Positions 44,608-54,296 are shown, counted from the stretch's first letter. The stretch is 64,000 nucleotides of DNA from Pseudomonadales bacterium (GCA_019090615.1 JAHRVQ010000049.1:1-64000), one strand, 5' to 3'. Notes: generated by a model from the letters alone, not told the origin. A program made the numbers and translations.

Positions 44608-45584
44608 CTTTTAAGTTCATAACCGAATGCAAGGCCAATATGCATTTTTTCATGTTCATCCCAGTTGCGACCATGGGTGCTAAAAGAAAATTTGCTGCCG
44701 CCGCCGGATATTTGCCACAGGATGCCAGCATTTACCCACCAGTCTTTGGTCGCATAGTGGACAGTTGGGCCCAAGTAGTTGCCATATTGGTGGCGGCTAC
44801 CAATTCTAAAATCGCTTAGGTCGAAGCTGGAACGATCTAGTTCTGTGCTGAATCCCTGGTCGTCGAATTCTGGTGCATTGCCTTCTTCTGCCCTGTCCTG
44901 TGGGTTCAGGTAGTCGGATTGATGGCGGAATTCCAGGCCAATATACCAGTTAGGTTTAAACCGATAAGCGATCGCGGCGGATACATCCAAGGCAATTTCT
45001 TCTTCAAGTACCGAACCTGATTTACGTCTTTCGAATTCGGTTTTTAAGTTGAATACGGTAATTAATGTATCTTCAAAAAAATCCTTTTGTAGATATAACA
45101 CCGCTTCAAAGGAATCCTGGTCAATTTTGGCGCCATCAAGCCGGTACCGATTGCGTCGTTCGTACATGGCACCAACCGACAAACCGACAATATCTTTATA
45201 GGTACTTAAGATATTGTATTTCATGCCCACTTCAAAACCTGCGTACTGGGTATCTTTGAAACGTTCACCCGCACCACCCTGGGTTTCAAACATTGGGTTC
45301 AGGTCGGGGTCGTCAACTGAATAATCATGCCTGAAAACCAGCACTTCTGCGTTAATTGAGAAGCGGTCTGTAATGCCGCGTTCTATTTCGAAACGGATAT
45401 CGTGGAAACTATAGTCGCCGGAGTCCTTGTCTAATCGGATGACGTCTTTGACTTCAAACTCGGTTGCCCCAGCAGGCATGGTGTCAGCACCCGTGGCATA
45501 AACCCAGAGTTTTTCATCAGCTGAACATAATTGGTTAAACAGCAAACTAGCTGCAAGCGCTGCTGCGCGTAAATTGACTGACAT
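44604..45584 (-). CDS. Outer-membrane barrel protein (DUF6662-like), first gene of flavin operon
   Basis: 326 residues with a signal peptide cut near LCSADE and repeated amphipathic strands such as DIRFEIERGITDRFSINAEV and WYIGLEFRHQSDYL; the end is LAFGYELKR rather than a terminal Phe. It is coupled to the FMN-binding gene. Substrate unknown. The divergent promoter region contains a Fur-like box, so iron control of the whole minus-strand operon is likely. Confidence 0.65.
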   Translation of the reverse strand: MSVNLRAAALAASLLFNQLCSADEKLWVYATGADTMPAGATEFEVKDVIRLDKDSGDYSFHDIRFEIERGITDRFSINAEVLVFRHDYSVDDPDLNPMFETQGGAGERFKDTQYAGFEVGMKYNILSTYKDIVGLSVGAMYERRNRYRLDGAKIDQDSFEAVLYLQKDFFEDTLITVFNLKTEFERRKSGSVLEEEIALDVSAAIAYRFKPNWYIGLEFRHQSDYLNPQDRAEEGNAPEFDDQGFSTELDRSSFDLSDFRIGSRHQYGNYLGPTVHYATKDWWVNAGILWQISGGGSKFSFSTHGRNWDEHEKMHIGLAFGYELKR

Positions 45585-45669
45585 AATAATCCCTGATGTT
45601 TGGCATGATGTTGATGGTAGTGAAATCGATGGTTAAATAGATGCTGAACTTGATACGAACAGTATTACA

Positions 45670-45682
45670 AATGATAATAATT
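45670..45682. promoter_or_regulatory. Fur-like box between divergent flavin operon and TonB receptor
   Basis: AATGATAATAATT differs by one base from the 6-1-6 Fur core at 37111. It lies 64 bp before the receptor start (45747) and 85 bp before the divergent barrel gene start (45584), so it may control both. Confidence 0.65.
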
Positions 45683-45746
45683 CACAATAAGATTCGTGAT
45701 AAATAGTTTATACTCTGGGCTCTTTTCACGCAGACCACGGGAATCC

Positions 45747-47852
45747 ATGAACCGCATCAAAAGACTTATTTATCTGCCATTAAATATAGGTTGGCTCTTC
45801 AGCTGTTCGGCATTTGGGCAAAGCGAACTTTTGTCGTTGCAGGCTGCAAATATCGAAGAAGTTATTATTACCGCCAGCCAAAGTCGTAGATCGCTGGTTG
45901 AATTGCCTTATAGCGCCCACCTGCTTGATGAAACTTTTTTAGCCAGGCAGCAACCGCGGAATATGCCAGAGGCGTTGAATAATTTGCCCGGTGTGCTGGT
46001 GCAAAAAACCGCTAATGGCCAGGGTTCGCCAATTTTGCGGGGTTTTACCGGCTATCGAACCCTGACCTTGATTGATGGCGTGCGTTATAACAACGCGGTT
46101 TACCGCGATGGTGCTAACGAATATTTTTCGCTTATAGATAGTCAGACGCTGGCGGGTATTGAACTGCTTAGTGGTCCTGGGTCAACTTTATATGGCGGTG
46201 ATGCTATTGGCGGGACACTTAATCTCATCACCAAAGCTGCGCCGATTGATCAGCATGTTAACGATGCTGTTAATTTATCAGGCCAACAGAGCTATCGCTA
46301 TTCGTCGGCCGAACAGAGCCGGATTAGTAGAACGGAGCTGGCGGTGGGTTCACAAACATTGGCATTGCTGGTGGGTTATTCGCGCAAGGAATTTTCTAAC
46401 ATTAAATCCGCTGGCCTGGGTGAGCAGCCGAAAACCGGTTATGCTGAAGACGCTTTTGATCTGCGAATAGACTATCTGGTTAACGATAACTGGGCTATGA
46501 CGCTATTACATCAAACCTTGCAACAGGACGAAGTATGGCGAACCCATTCGACTATTTTTGCAAAAAGTTTTGCCGCTACCTCGGTGGGCACCGATTTACG
46601 CAGAGTCAAAGATCAAAGACGATCATTGACTTATTTAAAACTAAAAGGCGAAGACTTTGAATCGATTTTTAGTGCGATAGAACTGACCCTGTCGTCGCAA
46701 AGCTGGGATGAAAATGGTAATCGTATTAAAAGCAATGCCGAGGGTATTGTTGACTACTTTGATTCGCGTATGAATGGTTTTGATCTGCAATTATATCAAA
46801 CCTTCGATAATTATAGTCTGGTCTATGGCGTGGATTATTACCAGGATCAGGTGGACTCGGGCCGAGTTGATCAAAATGTTGATGGCAGTGTGAAACAGGT
46901 CAGGGTGCAGGGCCCGATTGGTGATGATGCCCAATTTGATATTTATGGCGCTTATATACAGTTAGATTATACCGTCACTGAGCAATTAAACCTGACCTTT
47001 GGTAGCCGTTATACCAAAATCCGCATCGATATTGGTCAGTTTGAAGACCCGGCAACGGCTGCTGCGCGTTCTATTTCAGATGCCTGGAGCAGTATGGTAA
47101 GTACTGTTCGTTTTAGTTATGCCTTTGATGTTTATCCCGGGTTACATTTTTGGGGTGGCATTAGCCAATCGTTTCGCGCGCCAAACGTAGCGGATATGAG
47201 CCGCTTCGGCAAAAGCCGCAGTAACGAGACAGAAATTGCCGCCACAGATCTCGACCCAGAATATTTTTTAACATACGAGTTGGGATTGAAACGACGCGGT
47301 GCAAAAACTGAATTTAGTAGTAGTTATTTTTATACCGCTATTGGAGATTATATTACCAGTACCCCAACAGGCAATATACGTGATGGGCTGATTGAGGTCA
47401 GTAAAACCAATAGTAGCAAGGGCGCAGTCGAAGGTCTGGAATTGCAAATAAGTTATTTTCTTGCTGATGGCTATACCTTGTCGGGCAATTTAACCTGGCT
47501 TGAGGCCAACCTTGAAGGTGAACCCATGACCCGCATTATGCCTTTTACCACCAATGTAAAGCTGGCATGGGCGTCCAATGAGGATGCTGGCTGGTGGTGG
47601 GAAATTGGCCTTCAACATGCTAACAAGGCGACCCGTTTGAGCGCTGGGGATAAAAGTGATACGCAAAGAATTCCGCCGGGTGGTACACCTGCTTATACCC
47701 TGTTTGATATGCGCGCCGGCCGACAATTCGGTGATCATATACAGCTGATAGTATCGCTGGATAATATGACGAATGAAGCTTATAGGCGGCATGGTTCGGG
47801 TACCAATGAGCCAGGTAGAGGCCTGAGTGTGGGTTTTAGTGCAAGTTTTTAA
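45747..47852 (+). CDS. TonB-dependent outer-membrane receptor
   Basis: 701 residues from ATG 45747; the longer frame opens at GTG 45696 without a signal peptide. A signal peptide ends near AFGQSE, then EEVIITASQSRRSLVELPYS (TonB box and plug), a LRGFTGYRTLTLIDGVRYN block, and a barrel with FRAPNVADMSRFG and a final GFSASF. The plug resembles that of haem and copper/siderophore receptors. A Fur-like box upstream points to iron. Ligand not determined. Confidence 0.85.
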   Translation: MNRIKRLIYLPLNIGWLFSCSAFGQSELLSLQAANIEEVIITASQSRRSLVELPYSAHLLDETFLARQQPRNMPEALNNLPGVLVQKTANGQGSPILRGFTGYRTLTLIDGVRYNNAVYRDGANEYFSLIDSQTLAGIELLSGPGSTLYGGDAIGGTLNLITKAAPIDQHVNDAVNLSGQQSYRYSSAEQSRISRTELAVGSQTLALLVGYSRKEFSNIKSAGLGEQPKTGYAEDAFDLRIDYLVNDNWAMTLLHQTLQQDEVWRTHSTIFAKSFAATSVGTDLRRVKDQRRSLTYLKLKGEDFESIFSAIELTLSSQSWDENGNRIKSNAEGIVDYFDSRMNGFDLQLYQTFDNYSLVYGVDYYQDQVDSGRVDQNVDGSVKQVRVQGPIGDDAQFDIYGAYIQLDYTVTEQLNLTFGSRYTKIRIDIGQFEDPATAAARSISDAWSSMVSTVRFSYAFDVYPGLHFWGGISQSFRAPNVADMSRFGKSRSNETEIAATDLDPEYFLTYELGLKRRGAKTEFSSSYFYTAIGDYITSTPTGNIRDGLIEVSKTNSSKGAVEGLELQISYFLADGYTLSGNLTWLEANLEGEPMTRIMPFTTNVKLAWASNEDAGWWWEIGLQHANKATRLSAGDKSDTQRIPPGGTPAYTLFDMRAGRQFGDHIQLIVSLDNMTNEAYRRHGSGTNEPGRGLSVGFSASF

Positions 47853-48085
47853 TTGCTAGGCACTATTTTGATAATCGCCTTTTGGGAATACAGTAGAAGA
47901 TTAATCGGCTGTTAGTAGGTCCGGCTAAAGTCACTTAAATGGAGTCAGGTAGATGCAGTCACGTAGATGAAGAGACTTGTCAGTAGATCCGTTGGGGTGC
48001 ATGATTGATGATGATATATTTTGCCTGGCGTAGACAAAATAACGCTATGTCGTTTATACAAAGCTAATGAAGCTGCCTGGAAACC

Positions 48086-48940
48086 ATGATGATCATTGAT
48101 TCGCAAGTACATGCTTATGAGAAGGATAGTCCTGAACGCCCCTGGATTGGGACCTTACATGGGCCGCCTGAAGTTACCGGCGAGCAAATGGTGGCGGCAA
48201 TGGATGCGGTTAATGTAGATGCTGCATTACTGGTTTCGCCATGGAGTATGTACCGCTTTGATGCCAGTTATGCACTGGAGGTCTATGCAAAACATCCCGG
48301 TCGATTTGGCCTGATTAAACCTTTTGATCCTCGCCTGGCAACGGTTGCGGAAGAAATTGCCGAATGGGCTGAGTTGCCGAGTACAGTGGCAGCCCGTGTG
48401 ATGTTGATGCAACATGCGCAGTTTGAGGTTAATAATGCGGGCCTGAAGCAGGCTTTTTTAATGTGTGCAGAAAAAGGTTTGCCGGTTAATATATTGGCCT
48501 GGGGCAATCTTGAGTTATTGGCTGAGCTGGCAGATAAGTATCCCCATACGCAATTTATTCTGGACCATCTGGGTTTAAGTCAACCCTTTGCACCGCCGGT
48601 GCCAGAGGCGCCATTTGCTGAATTATCAAAGGTGTTAGCGCTGGCTCAATATGATAATTTGGCGATTAAGATATCGGGTGCCTGTACACTGTCTCAGCAA
48701 TCCTATCCCTATGAAGATATTTGGCCGTCCTTGCAGCAAATATTTGATGCTTTTGGTTTGCACCGCTGTATGTGGGGTACGGACTGGACGCGGGCAGTTG
48801 GGTTTTTGACTTACGCGCAGGGTGTTGATGCCTTTCGCAGTAGCAGTCAATTATCGGCCAGCGATAAAGCGCAGCTTATGGGTGGTAGCCTGGGACAGAT
48901 TTATAACTGGCTTCCAGGAGGGGCGAAAAACCAACGCTAA
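48086..48940 (+). CDS. Amidohydrolase-family TIM-barrel hydrolase (COG3618-type)
   Basis: 284 residues; starts at 48086 and 48089 are equally possible. IIDSQVHAYE replaces the usual HxH with QxH, as commonly seen in this subgroup. FILDHLGLSQP, LAIKISGACTLS and MWGTDWTRA supply the remaining barrel ligands. Relatives hydrolyse lactones or decarboxylate aromatic acids. The neighbouring thiolase-like genes hint at a degradative pathway, but they are on the other strand. Confidence 0.75.
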   Translation: MMIIDSQVHAYEKDSPERPWIGTLHGPPEVTGEQMVAAMDAVNVDAALLVSPWSMYRFDASYALEVYAKHPGRFGLIKPFDPRLATVAEEIAEWAELPSTVAARVMLMQHAQFEVNNAGLKQAFLMCAEKGLPVNILAWGNLELLAELADKYPHTQFILDHLGLSQPFAPPVPEAPFAELSKVLALAQYDNLAIKISGACTLSQQSYPYEDIWPSLQQIFDAFGLHRCMWGTDWTRAVGFLTYAQGVDAFRSSSQLSASDKAQLMGGSLGQIYNWLPGGAKNQR

Positions 48941-48997
48941 CCGTTGTTTTAATCCTTAGTATAAATGCGCTTATTCTTACTATTATTCTATGAGCTA

Positions 48998-49348
48998 CTA
49001 TTCTAAAAACCAGGGTTTTAGAATAGCCTCGTCTGGCCAGAGAAAGTTAAATCCAGCACGTTCTGCGTAGATTTTATCGAGGTCCTCTCGGTCGCCAATA
49101 TGGTAGTAGGCATCTGCTTTGAATTGTTGCATAACGTCACTGAGCATATGTTTTGATACCGCGAACTGTAGCGGAATATTCTGTTTTTTGAACAGTGCAC
49201 GTTGCGCACTTAGCGGTCGGTCGGAGCAGCTACCAATAATAAACCCGCGCGCGACTGATCGCCTTACCATAGTCATGGTGAGTACCCCGGGCGGGTCACC
49301 AATATCCAGGGTGCCATCGATATCCAGACTGATCAGTATTTGTCCCAT
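48998..49348 (-). CDS. Small HAD-superfamily protein
   Basis: 116 residues with HAD motif I LISLDIDGTLD and motif IV IGDREDLDKIYAERAGF. No cap domain of normal size is present, so it is a minimal HAD fold. It would be cytoplasmic; substrate unknown. It is separated from the thiolase-like gene upstream by 116 bp. Confidence 0.7.
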   Translation of the reverse strand: MGQILISLDIDGTLDIGDPPGVLTMTMVRRSVARGFIIGSCSDRPLSAQRALFKKQNIPLQFAVSKHMLSDVMQQFKADAYYHIGDREDLDKIYAERAGFNFLWPDEAILKPWFLE

Positions 49349-49464
49349 AAAACGCTACTTACTTTATATTAATAGGTGTTGTGTATTGCTTGTATCAAAA
49401 ACGTTGTTTCAAAAAGGTTGTTTCAACGCTGGTTGTATAAAAGTTGTCCAATAGCCGTGTTGGT

Positions 49465-50787
49465 CTAGTCGGGCGTCGCACTCCAGACCGTATAGTTACC
49501 GCCTACAGGCATAGGGCCGCCAGACACCGCAATTTCTGGCGTGATGCCAGTTATCTGGCGGGCACCGGCTCTACCCTGAAGCTGCTGAATACAGTCGGTA
49601 TGCATCCAGAACCGACTTCTACCACTGCCGATATTACCGCCGCTAGGGGACACCGGGTTGGGTCCTTCGATGCTGATATCGGTTTGATAAAAGTCGAGTG
49701 CTTCGCCAAATTTAATGCCGCGATAACCAAGGCCTTCAAGGTGGAATGGGTGAAAAAGCGAAAAACCGTCGTACATGTTTTCAAAGGATAGATCCGCTGC
49801 AGTAATGCCGGCGCCCTGGTAGATTTTTTTCGCCGTGCGGGCGGTTTCTTCTTCGACCTCGTCGAGGGTGGGGGTTAAACCCCGTGCTCGGCCAACGCTT
49901 GCTGCGTGATTAAGAATATAAACGGGTTTTTGTTTAAGGTCTTTGGCACGTTCTGCGGTGGTATAGAGGTAGGCGCCGGAAACGGTGATAGGTATATCGT
50001 TATCGAACAGGCTGGCGGGTTTGGCGATCCAGCGGGCGGCTAAATAATCTTCTTTGGTGAGTACTTCTGGCCTATGTTGGGCCCAATAACCCTCAGGAAA
50101 CAGTAGCCCGTTACGGCGTGAATTTTCCATAAAGGGCGCCATCATGTCGTGGCTTTTGCCATATTTACGACAGTATTCTGCGAATTGCAGTGCCGTACCG
50201 AAGCTGGCTGGTGTACCCCAAAGGTTACGCATAGCGGCAGTGCCGGAAATTGTATTAGAGCCTGCTGCACCGCCCTGATAATAACGGCCTTCAAGGTTAT
50301 GCCAACTTTTTAATACCAGGCAGGTATGGGTCTGGCCGTCGCCTACCGCCTGGGCTGCGACACAGATAGCGCGGGACATACAGCCTGCGCCGTACATGGT
50401 GAATTTAACGTTGGCAAGTTCCGGCATATTCTTTAATAGCCATTCTACGCTCAGTTGCGTAATCCCATCGAGTGGTTGTTCTGTGGTATTAAATTGGTTG
50501 ATTACGTCTAATGGCAGGGGTTTGCCTTTGGGCCAGAAGGCCCCAGTGGTGGTAACCGGGTCAATCACCAGGCCATCGATTTTAGCTGGGTCCACGCCTG
50601 AGTCTTCAATGGCCGCCCGCAGCGCCAGGATGCTCATGGCGCCAACGCAAGTTTCGGCTTTGCCGTCCCAGCGCCGGGCGGTGGGTGAATGACCGATACC
50701 CACTGCGGCTACCTTGCCACGGTGCTCCCATAGGCCGAGGTTTTGCTCGGCTCGATATATTGATGCCGGTGCATTTTCTGTTGCCAT
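49465..50787 (-). CDS. Thiolase-fold lipid-transfer protein (SCP2-thiolase-like)
   Basis: 440 residues. VGIGHSPTARRWDGKAE, LVIDPVTTTG, the Cys in MYGAGCMSRAICVAAQA and the later ENMYDGFSLFHPFHLEG fit the non-condensing thiolase/lipid-transfer group. A DUF35 zinc-ribbon gene precedes it on the same strand, the arrangement of ChsH2-Ltp2-type retro-aldolases of steroid side-chain breakdown and of thiolase-DUF35 pairs. AAGGAG lies before the ATG. The exact reaction is inferred. Confidence 0.82.
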   Translation of the reverse strand: MATENAPASIYRAEQNLGLWEHRGKVAAVGIGHSPTARRWDGKAETCVGAMSILALRAAIEDSGVDPAKIDGLVIDPVTTTGAFWPKGKPLPLDVINQFNTTEQPLDGITQLSVEWLLKNMPELANVKFTMYGAGCMSRAICVAAQAVGDGQTHTCLVLKSWHNLEGRYYQGGAAGSNTISGTAAMRNLWGTPASFGTALQFAEYCRKYGKSHDMMAPFMENSRRNGLLFPEGYWAQHRPEVLTKEDYLAARWIAKPASLFDNDIPITVSGAYLYTTAERAKDLKQKPVYILNHAASVGRARGLTPTLDEVEEETARTAKKIYQGAGITAADLSFENMYDGFSLFHPFHLEGLGYRGIKFGEALDFYQTDISIEGPNPVSPSGGNIGSGRSRFWMHTDCIQQLQGRAGARQITGITPEIAVSGGPMPVGGNYTVWSATPD

Positions 50788-50805
50788 GTTTTTCTCCTTA
50801 CCCTA

Positions 50806-50844
50806 ATGTAAAGCCTTGATGTAAAGCCTTGATGTAAAGCCTGG
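50806..50844. repeat. Three 13-bp tandem repeats between DUF35 and thiolase genes
   Basis: ATGTAAAGCCTTG is found at 50806 and 50819, and as ATGTAAAGCCTGG at 50832, with a decayed fourth copy. It fills much of the 100-bp gap between two cotranscribed minus-strand genes. Read on that strand it ends close to the thiolase ribosome site. Confidence 0.8.
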
Positions 50845-50887
50845 ATACAAAACGCCTGGTTTTGGCTGTCGCCTGATGCCTGCTGAG

Positions 50888-51298
50888 TTAATCCACTACT
50901 CGCCATTCAGGTACCTTCTGGCCATTGTCGGTGGCCTGAAAAATCACTTCGACATTGCCGTGTATGGGTACTTCGTCTACCGGTGTGCCAGGGAGGTGGG
51001 AATACATCTGGATGCCCGAGTCTTCTTCGAGGGTGATAACGGCGACGTTAAAGGGCTGGTCTTCATGTAAGGATTTGATCGGCCCGTCGTGAACAACTGC
51101 GTAATTATATATCTGGCCTCGACCGCTCATTGGTTTCCATTCGAGGTGTTCCGTGGCACCACAGGCGGTACATTTTCTTAGCGGCGGGTGTTGTAGGCGG
51201 TCACATTGCTGACAATTCTGGATAACCAGTTTGTTTGCATTGGCTGCCTGCCAGAATGGCCGGCTTAACTCGTCGGGTTCGACACCTTGTTTACTCAT
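50888..51298 (-). CDS. DUF35 zinc-ribbon/OB-fold protein, partner of the thiolase
   Basis: 136 residues. A Cys4 zinc ribbon (CQQCDR and CTACG, separated by about 14 residues) is followed by an OB fold with GRGQIYNYAVVHDG and ITLEEDSGIQMYS. In related systems it forms a complex with a thiolase or Ltp2-like protein and shapes its active site. It is the upstream gene of the pair. Confidence 0.85.
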   Translation of the reverse strand: MSKQGVEPDELSRPFWQAANANKLVIQNCQQCDRLQHPPLRKCTACGATEHLEWKPMSGRGQIYNYAVVHDGPIKSLHEDQPFNVAVITLEEDSGIQMYSHLPGTPVDEVPIHGNVEVIFQATDNGQKVPEWRVVD

Positions 51299-51618
51299 AA
51301 GGGTTTACTCACATTGTTTGCTGCAATATTTTAAAAAATATTGTTGGTGGTTTTGACTGCAAATATCCTCAGATGACACATGTCATTCATTTTGCCAGTT
51401 TGTTATGTGGCACTTTTTTTAGTGGCCAATTTACAGTTTGAAGTGCCTTTTGTGACGCTAGTAGCTTTATACTGTTACCGCACTATATCGCTATCTAGTT
51501 CAATTTGGCAATAGTAATGACGGATCGACGGCGTTACGCCTTAACTAAAGATCTTCACTGGCATTTGTGTGGTACGCGATTCAGAACAAAATTAAAGGGC
51601 GGCAGATGGGGGCCAAAG

Positions 51619-52161
51619 ATGGCGGACTACGAGCAACAAATTACTGCGATAATAGAGTCTGACCCCCTCCGGCTGCAGGCGCTGCGGGCAGTCAGCCAAC
51701 TTGGACTGACGGATTGTATGATTGCGGCAGGTTTTGTTCGGAACGCGATTTGGGATAGTCAATATGGATTGTCCAGTCCGTTAAATGATATTGATGTCGT
51801 GTATTTTTGTCGTCAGGATACAGCGGAAAGTCGCGATCAGGCGTTGCAGCAGCAACTAAATAGGCTGTTGCCAGGTCTGCCATGGTCGGTAAAAAATCAG
51901 GCCAGAATGCATCATAATAATGGTGATAGGCCCTACTGTAATACCCTTGATGCAATGCAATATTGGCCTGAAAAACAAACCAGTATTGGGCTCAGCCTGG
52001 ATGCCAGGGGGAATATTATTGTGCATCATTGTTTTGCGCTGAGTATTCAATTTGATGGGACGATTAGCCGTAACCCAGCCAGATCGATTGAAATATTTGA
52101 GCGCCGAGTTATCAACAAGGGTTGGTTAAAAACGTGGCCGGGATTATCAGTGAGGCGATAG
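51619..52161 (+). CDS. Nucleotidyltransferase-like protein (COG3575)
   Basis: 180 residues from ATG 51619, just after a GGGGGCC stretch; the frame opens earlier at 51505 in a poor context. IAAGFVRNAIWDSQYG and SPLNDIDVVYF carry the G-hinge and DxD metal-binding pattern of the nucleotidyltransferase fold. ARMHHNNGDRPYCNTLDAMQYW follows. The family is widespread and its substrate is unknown. Confidence 0.75.
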   Translation: MADYEQQITAIIESDPLRLQALRAVSQLGLTDCMIAAGFVRNAIWDSQYGLSSPLNDIDVVYFCRQDTAESRDQALQQQLNRLLPGLPWSVKNQARMHHNNGDRPYCNTLDAMQYWPEKQTSIGLSLDARGNIIVHHCFALSIQFDGTISRNPARSIEIFERRVINKGWLKTWPGLSVRR

Positions 52162-52269
52162 TTTTACGATAGTTTTTAAGTCAAAGCTCACCGGCTTTAG
52201 TCATGCTGGTTAAAGCTATTTTGGTTATGGCTATGCAGGTTATCGCCATATCAACAAAGTGTGCGCTGC

Positions 52270-52584
52270 TTAACGGTCAGCTGAGACAGCGGTACCTTTG
52301 TTTGATATTACTGGCAGTGTTGCCTTAGATTTTTCAGTAGTTGTATTGGTTGCCATAACAGAAACCTGAAGGTCGATTTGCTCTGGTGTTGTAGTGTTTG
52401 GCGCTAAAGAGTCTAGTACTAAAGAGTCTAGTACTAAAGTGTCCAGTGTATCTATAACTGGTTCAGCGTTGGCCGGCTGATTATTGGACTGGATCATTGC
52501 ATTTTCTGAGCTTAACGGGGTGAAAAAATCCTGATAAATGATCAGCGATATTATCAAAAACATGGCGATAAGTAGGGGTCTCAT
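52270..52584 (-). CDS. Small membrane-anchored hypothetical protein with LVLDS repeat
   Basis: 104 residues. One N-terminal helix (residues 3-17), then a low-complexity exported or cytoplasmic segment with a LVLDS repeat encoded by a 15-bp DNA duplication (copies at 52404 and 52419, weaker at 52434). No family recognised. It may not be functional. Confidence 0.35.
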   Translation of the reverse strand: MRPLLIAMFLIISLIIYQDFFTPLSSENAMIQSNNQPANAEPVIDTLDTLVLDSLVLDSLAPNTTTPEQIDLQVSVMATNTTTEKSKATLPVISNKGTAVSADR

Positions 52585-52727
52585 AGGCGCAGTGTAAAGA
52601 CCTTTTTGCTTTGATGCTATGGCTGATGTGATTGTTGGCTAAATGATGCCGTAATAAATAGCCACGCAGCAACCATTTTCCTGAGTTCAGGGGCCCGCCT
52701 TTTCAGATGCTCCTTACAGATGGTCTT

Positions 52728-54296
52728 TTACAGGTGGTCTAGATTAATGGTCTGCGCGACGCCCACAGCGGCTATAAAAGTATCGTCGTGGGATACTAGC
52801 ACCAGTGCGCCTGTATAGTTTGCCAGCGCCTGCTGGAGTAATTCTTTTGATTCAATATCAAGATGATTGTCCGGTTCGTCGAGTAATAATAACGCGGGTG
52901 CAACTGGTCCACAAAATAAACAGGCTAGTGCAACTTTAAGTTGTTCGCCGCCACTTAATTGGCTGAGTGGTCGGATGGCTTGTTTACCGCGCAGTCGAAA
53001 TTGCGCCAGTCGAGTGCGGTATTGATCTTCTCGCCAGCCAGGGGCAAGGGCGTGAAAATTATCCAGGGCCGATTGGTGTTTATTCAGCAGAGATAAATGT
53101 TGGTCCATCAGGCGGCAGGCGGGGGTAAGCTTAAGTTGGCCATGGCGGGGTCTGATATGCCCCGCCAGCAACTGCATTAAGGTGGACTTGCCGCTGCCAT
53201 TGCTGCCATTGATAGCCAGACGGTCGTGGTTATTGATTTGCAGGCTCAGGGTTTTGTCGACATAAGGCAGCACTATCTGTCTTAACTGGGCCAACGGATT
53301 ACGTACCGATGCAGGTGCGGCGACAACGATGGCAAGCGGGTCAATATTCTCAAGTTGCTGCCTGGCATCTTTCAATAATGCCTGCGCTGTTGTTACTCGC
53401 CCATCATGCAGTTGTACCAGTCGTGACTGGGTTTTTTCTGAACGGGCCTGCTGCCGATCAAGGATAAGCTTACTTTGATTGCTGCTGGCGCGGTCTTTTT
53501 TAGCTTTATTTTGTTTCTGATTCAGTCGTTCAGCGTCACCCTGGCGAGTCTGTTTTGATTGCTTTAATGACTGCTGAGATTGGGCTACGGCTCTTTTGGC
53601 ACCAAGCCGCAGCTGCGCCCGGCTTTCTAAATAGGCTTGCCAGCCACCCTGGCTGGTTTGTAAGCCGCGGCTAGTGAGCTCAAATATTGTGGACACTGTA
53701 TCCAGTAATGCATAGTCATGGCTTATCAACAACATGCCGCCGGTATATTGTTGTAGCCACTTTATAAGCCAGCTGCGTCCCTGTCGATCCAGGTGATTGG
53801 TGGGTTCATCCAGCACTAAAAACTGGCTGCCTTTTAGTTTTAGCGCCAGCAATGCAAGTCGGGTGCGTTCGCCGCCGCTCAATTCGCTGGCGGGCTGGGT
53901 AAGCACCCGCGTTGCTAGTTCACCTTCCTGTAGTAGTATCTCGACCTGTTGCTGGATATCCCAATGGTCATTTAAAAGATCAAAATCATCCTGGTTGGCT
54001 GTATCTGCTATGACCCGTTGATAGGCTGTGAGGAGTGGCGCCACACCAAGCAGGTCTGCACCTGTACCTCTGGGCGGCACTAACCCCTGGGATAAATAGC
54101 CCACCTCAGCAAAAAATTGAATCTGGCCGCTGGAGGGTGGCCGAAGCCCCGCCAGGATGGTTGCCAGACAGGTTTTACCTACTCCATTGCGCCCTGTTAA
54201 TGCCTGTTGCTGAGCGCTTAAGTTGATATCAAGGTTGGAAAATAGCGCTTTCTCTTCGCCTTCGAAGTGACAACTGATTGCCTTGGCTGCAATCAA
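52728..54296 (-). CDS. ABC-F family ATPase
   Basis: 522 residues, TTG start at 54296. Two ABC domains: first with GRNGVGKTC, LSGGERTRL and FLVLDEPTNHLD, then a linker rich in Gln/Lys, then NGSNGSGKST, LSGGEQLKV and LLLLDEPDNHLD. No membrane helices. ABC-F proteins act on ribosomes in translation rescue or antibiotic protection. The linker is of the short type; the subfamily is uncertain. Confidence 0.88.
   Translation of the reverse strand: MIAAKAISCHFEGEEKALFSNLDINLSAQQQALTGRNGVGKTCLATILAGLRPPSSGQIQFFAEVGYLSQGLVPPRGTGADLLGVAPLLTAYQRVIADTANQDDFDLLNDHWDIQQQVEILLQEGELATRVLTQPASELSGGERTRLALLALKLKGSQFLVLDEPTNHLDRQGRSWLIKWLQQYTGGMLLISHDYALLDTVSTIFELTSRGLQTSQGGWQAYLESRAQLRLGAKRAVAQSQQSLKQSKQTRQGDAERLNQKQNKAKKDRASSNQSKLILDRQQARSEKTQSRLVQLHDGRVTTAQALLKDARQQLENIDPLAIVVAAPASVRNPLAQLRQIVLPYVDKTLSLQINNHDRLAINGSNGSGKSTLMQLLAGHIRPRHGQLKLTPACRLMDQHLSLLNKHQSALDNFHALAPGWREDQYRTRLAQFRLRGKQAIRPLSQLSGGEQLKVALACLFCGPVAPALLLLDEPDNHLDIESKELLQQALANYTGALVLVSHDDTFIAAVGVAQTINLDHL

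Noticed and set aside
45696-45746. N-terminal extension of the second TonB receptor from GTG 45696
   Set aside because: It would bury the signal peptide and starts only 14 bp after the Fur-like box; ATG 45747 is better.
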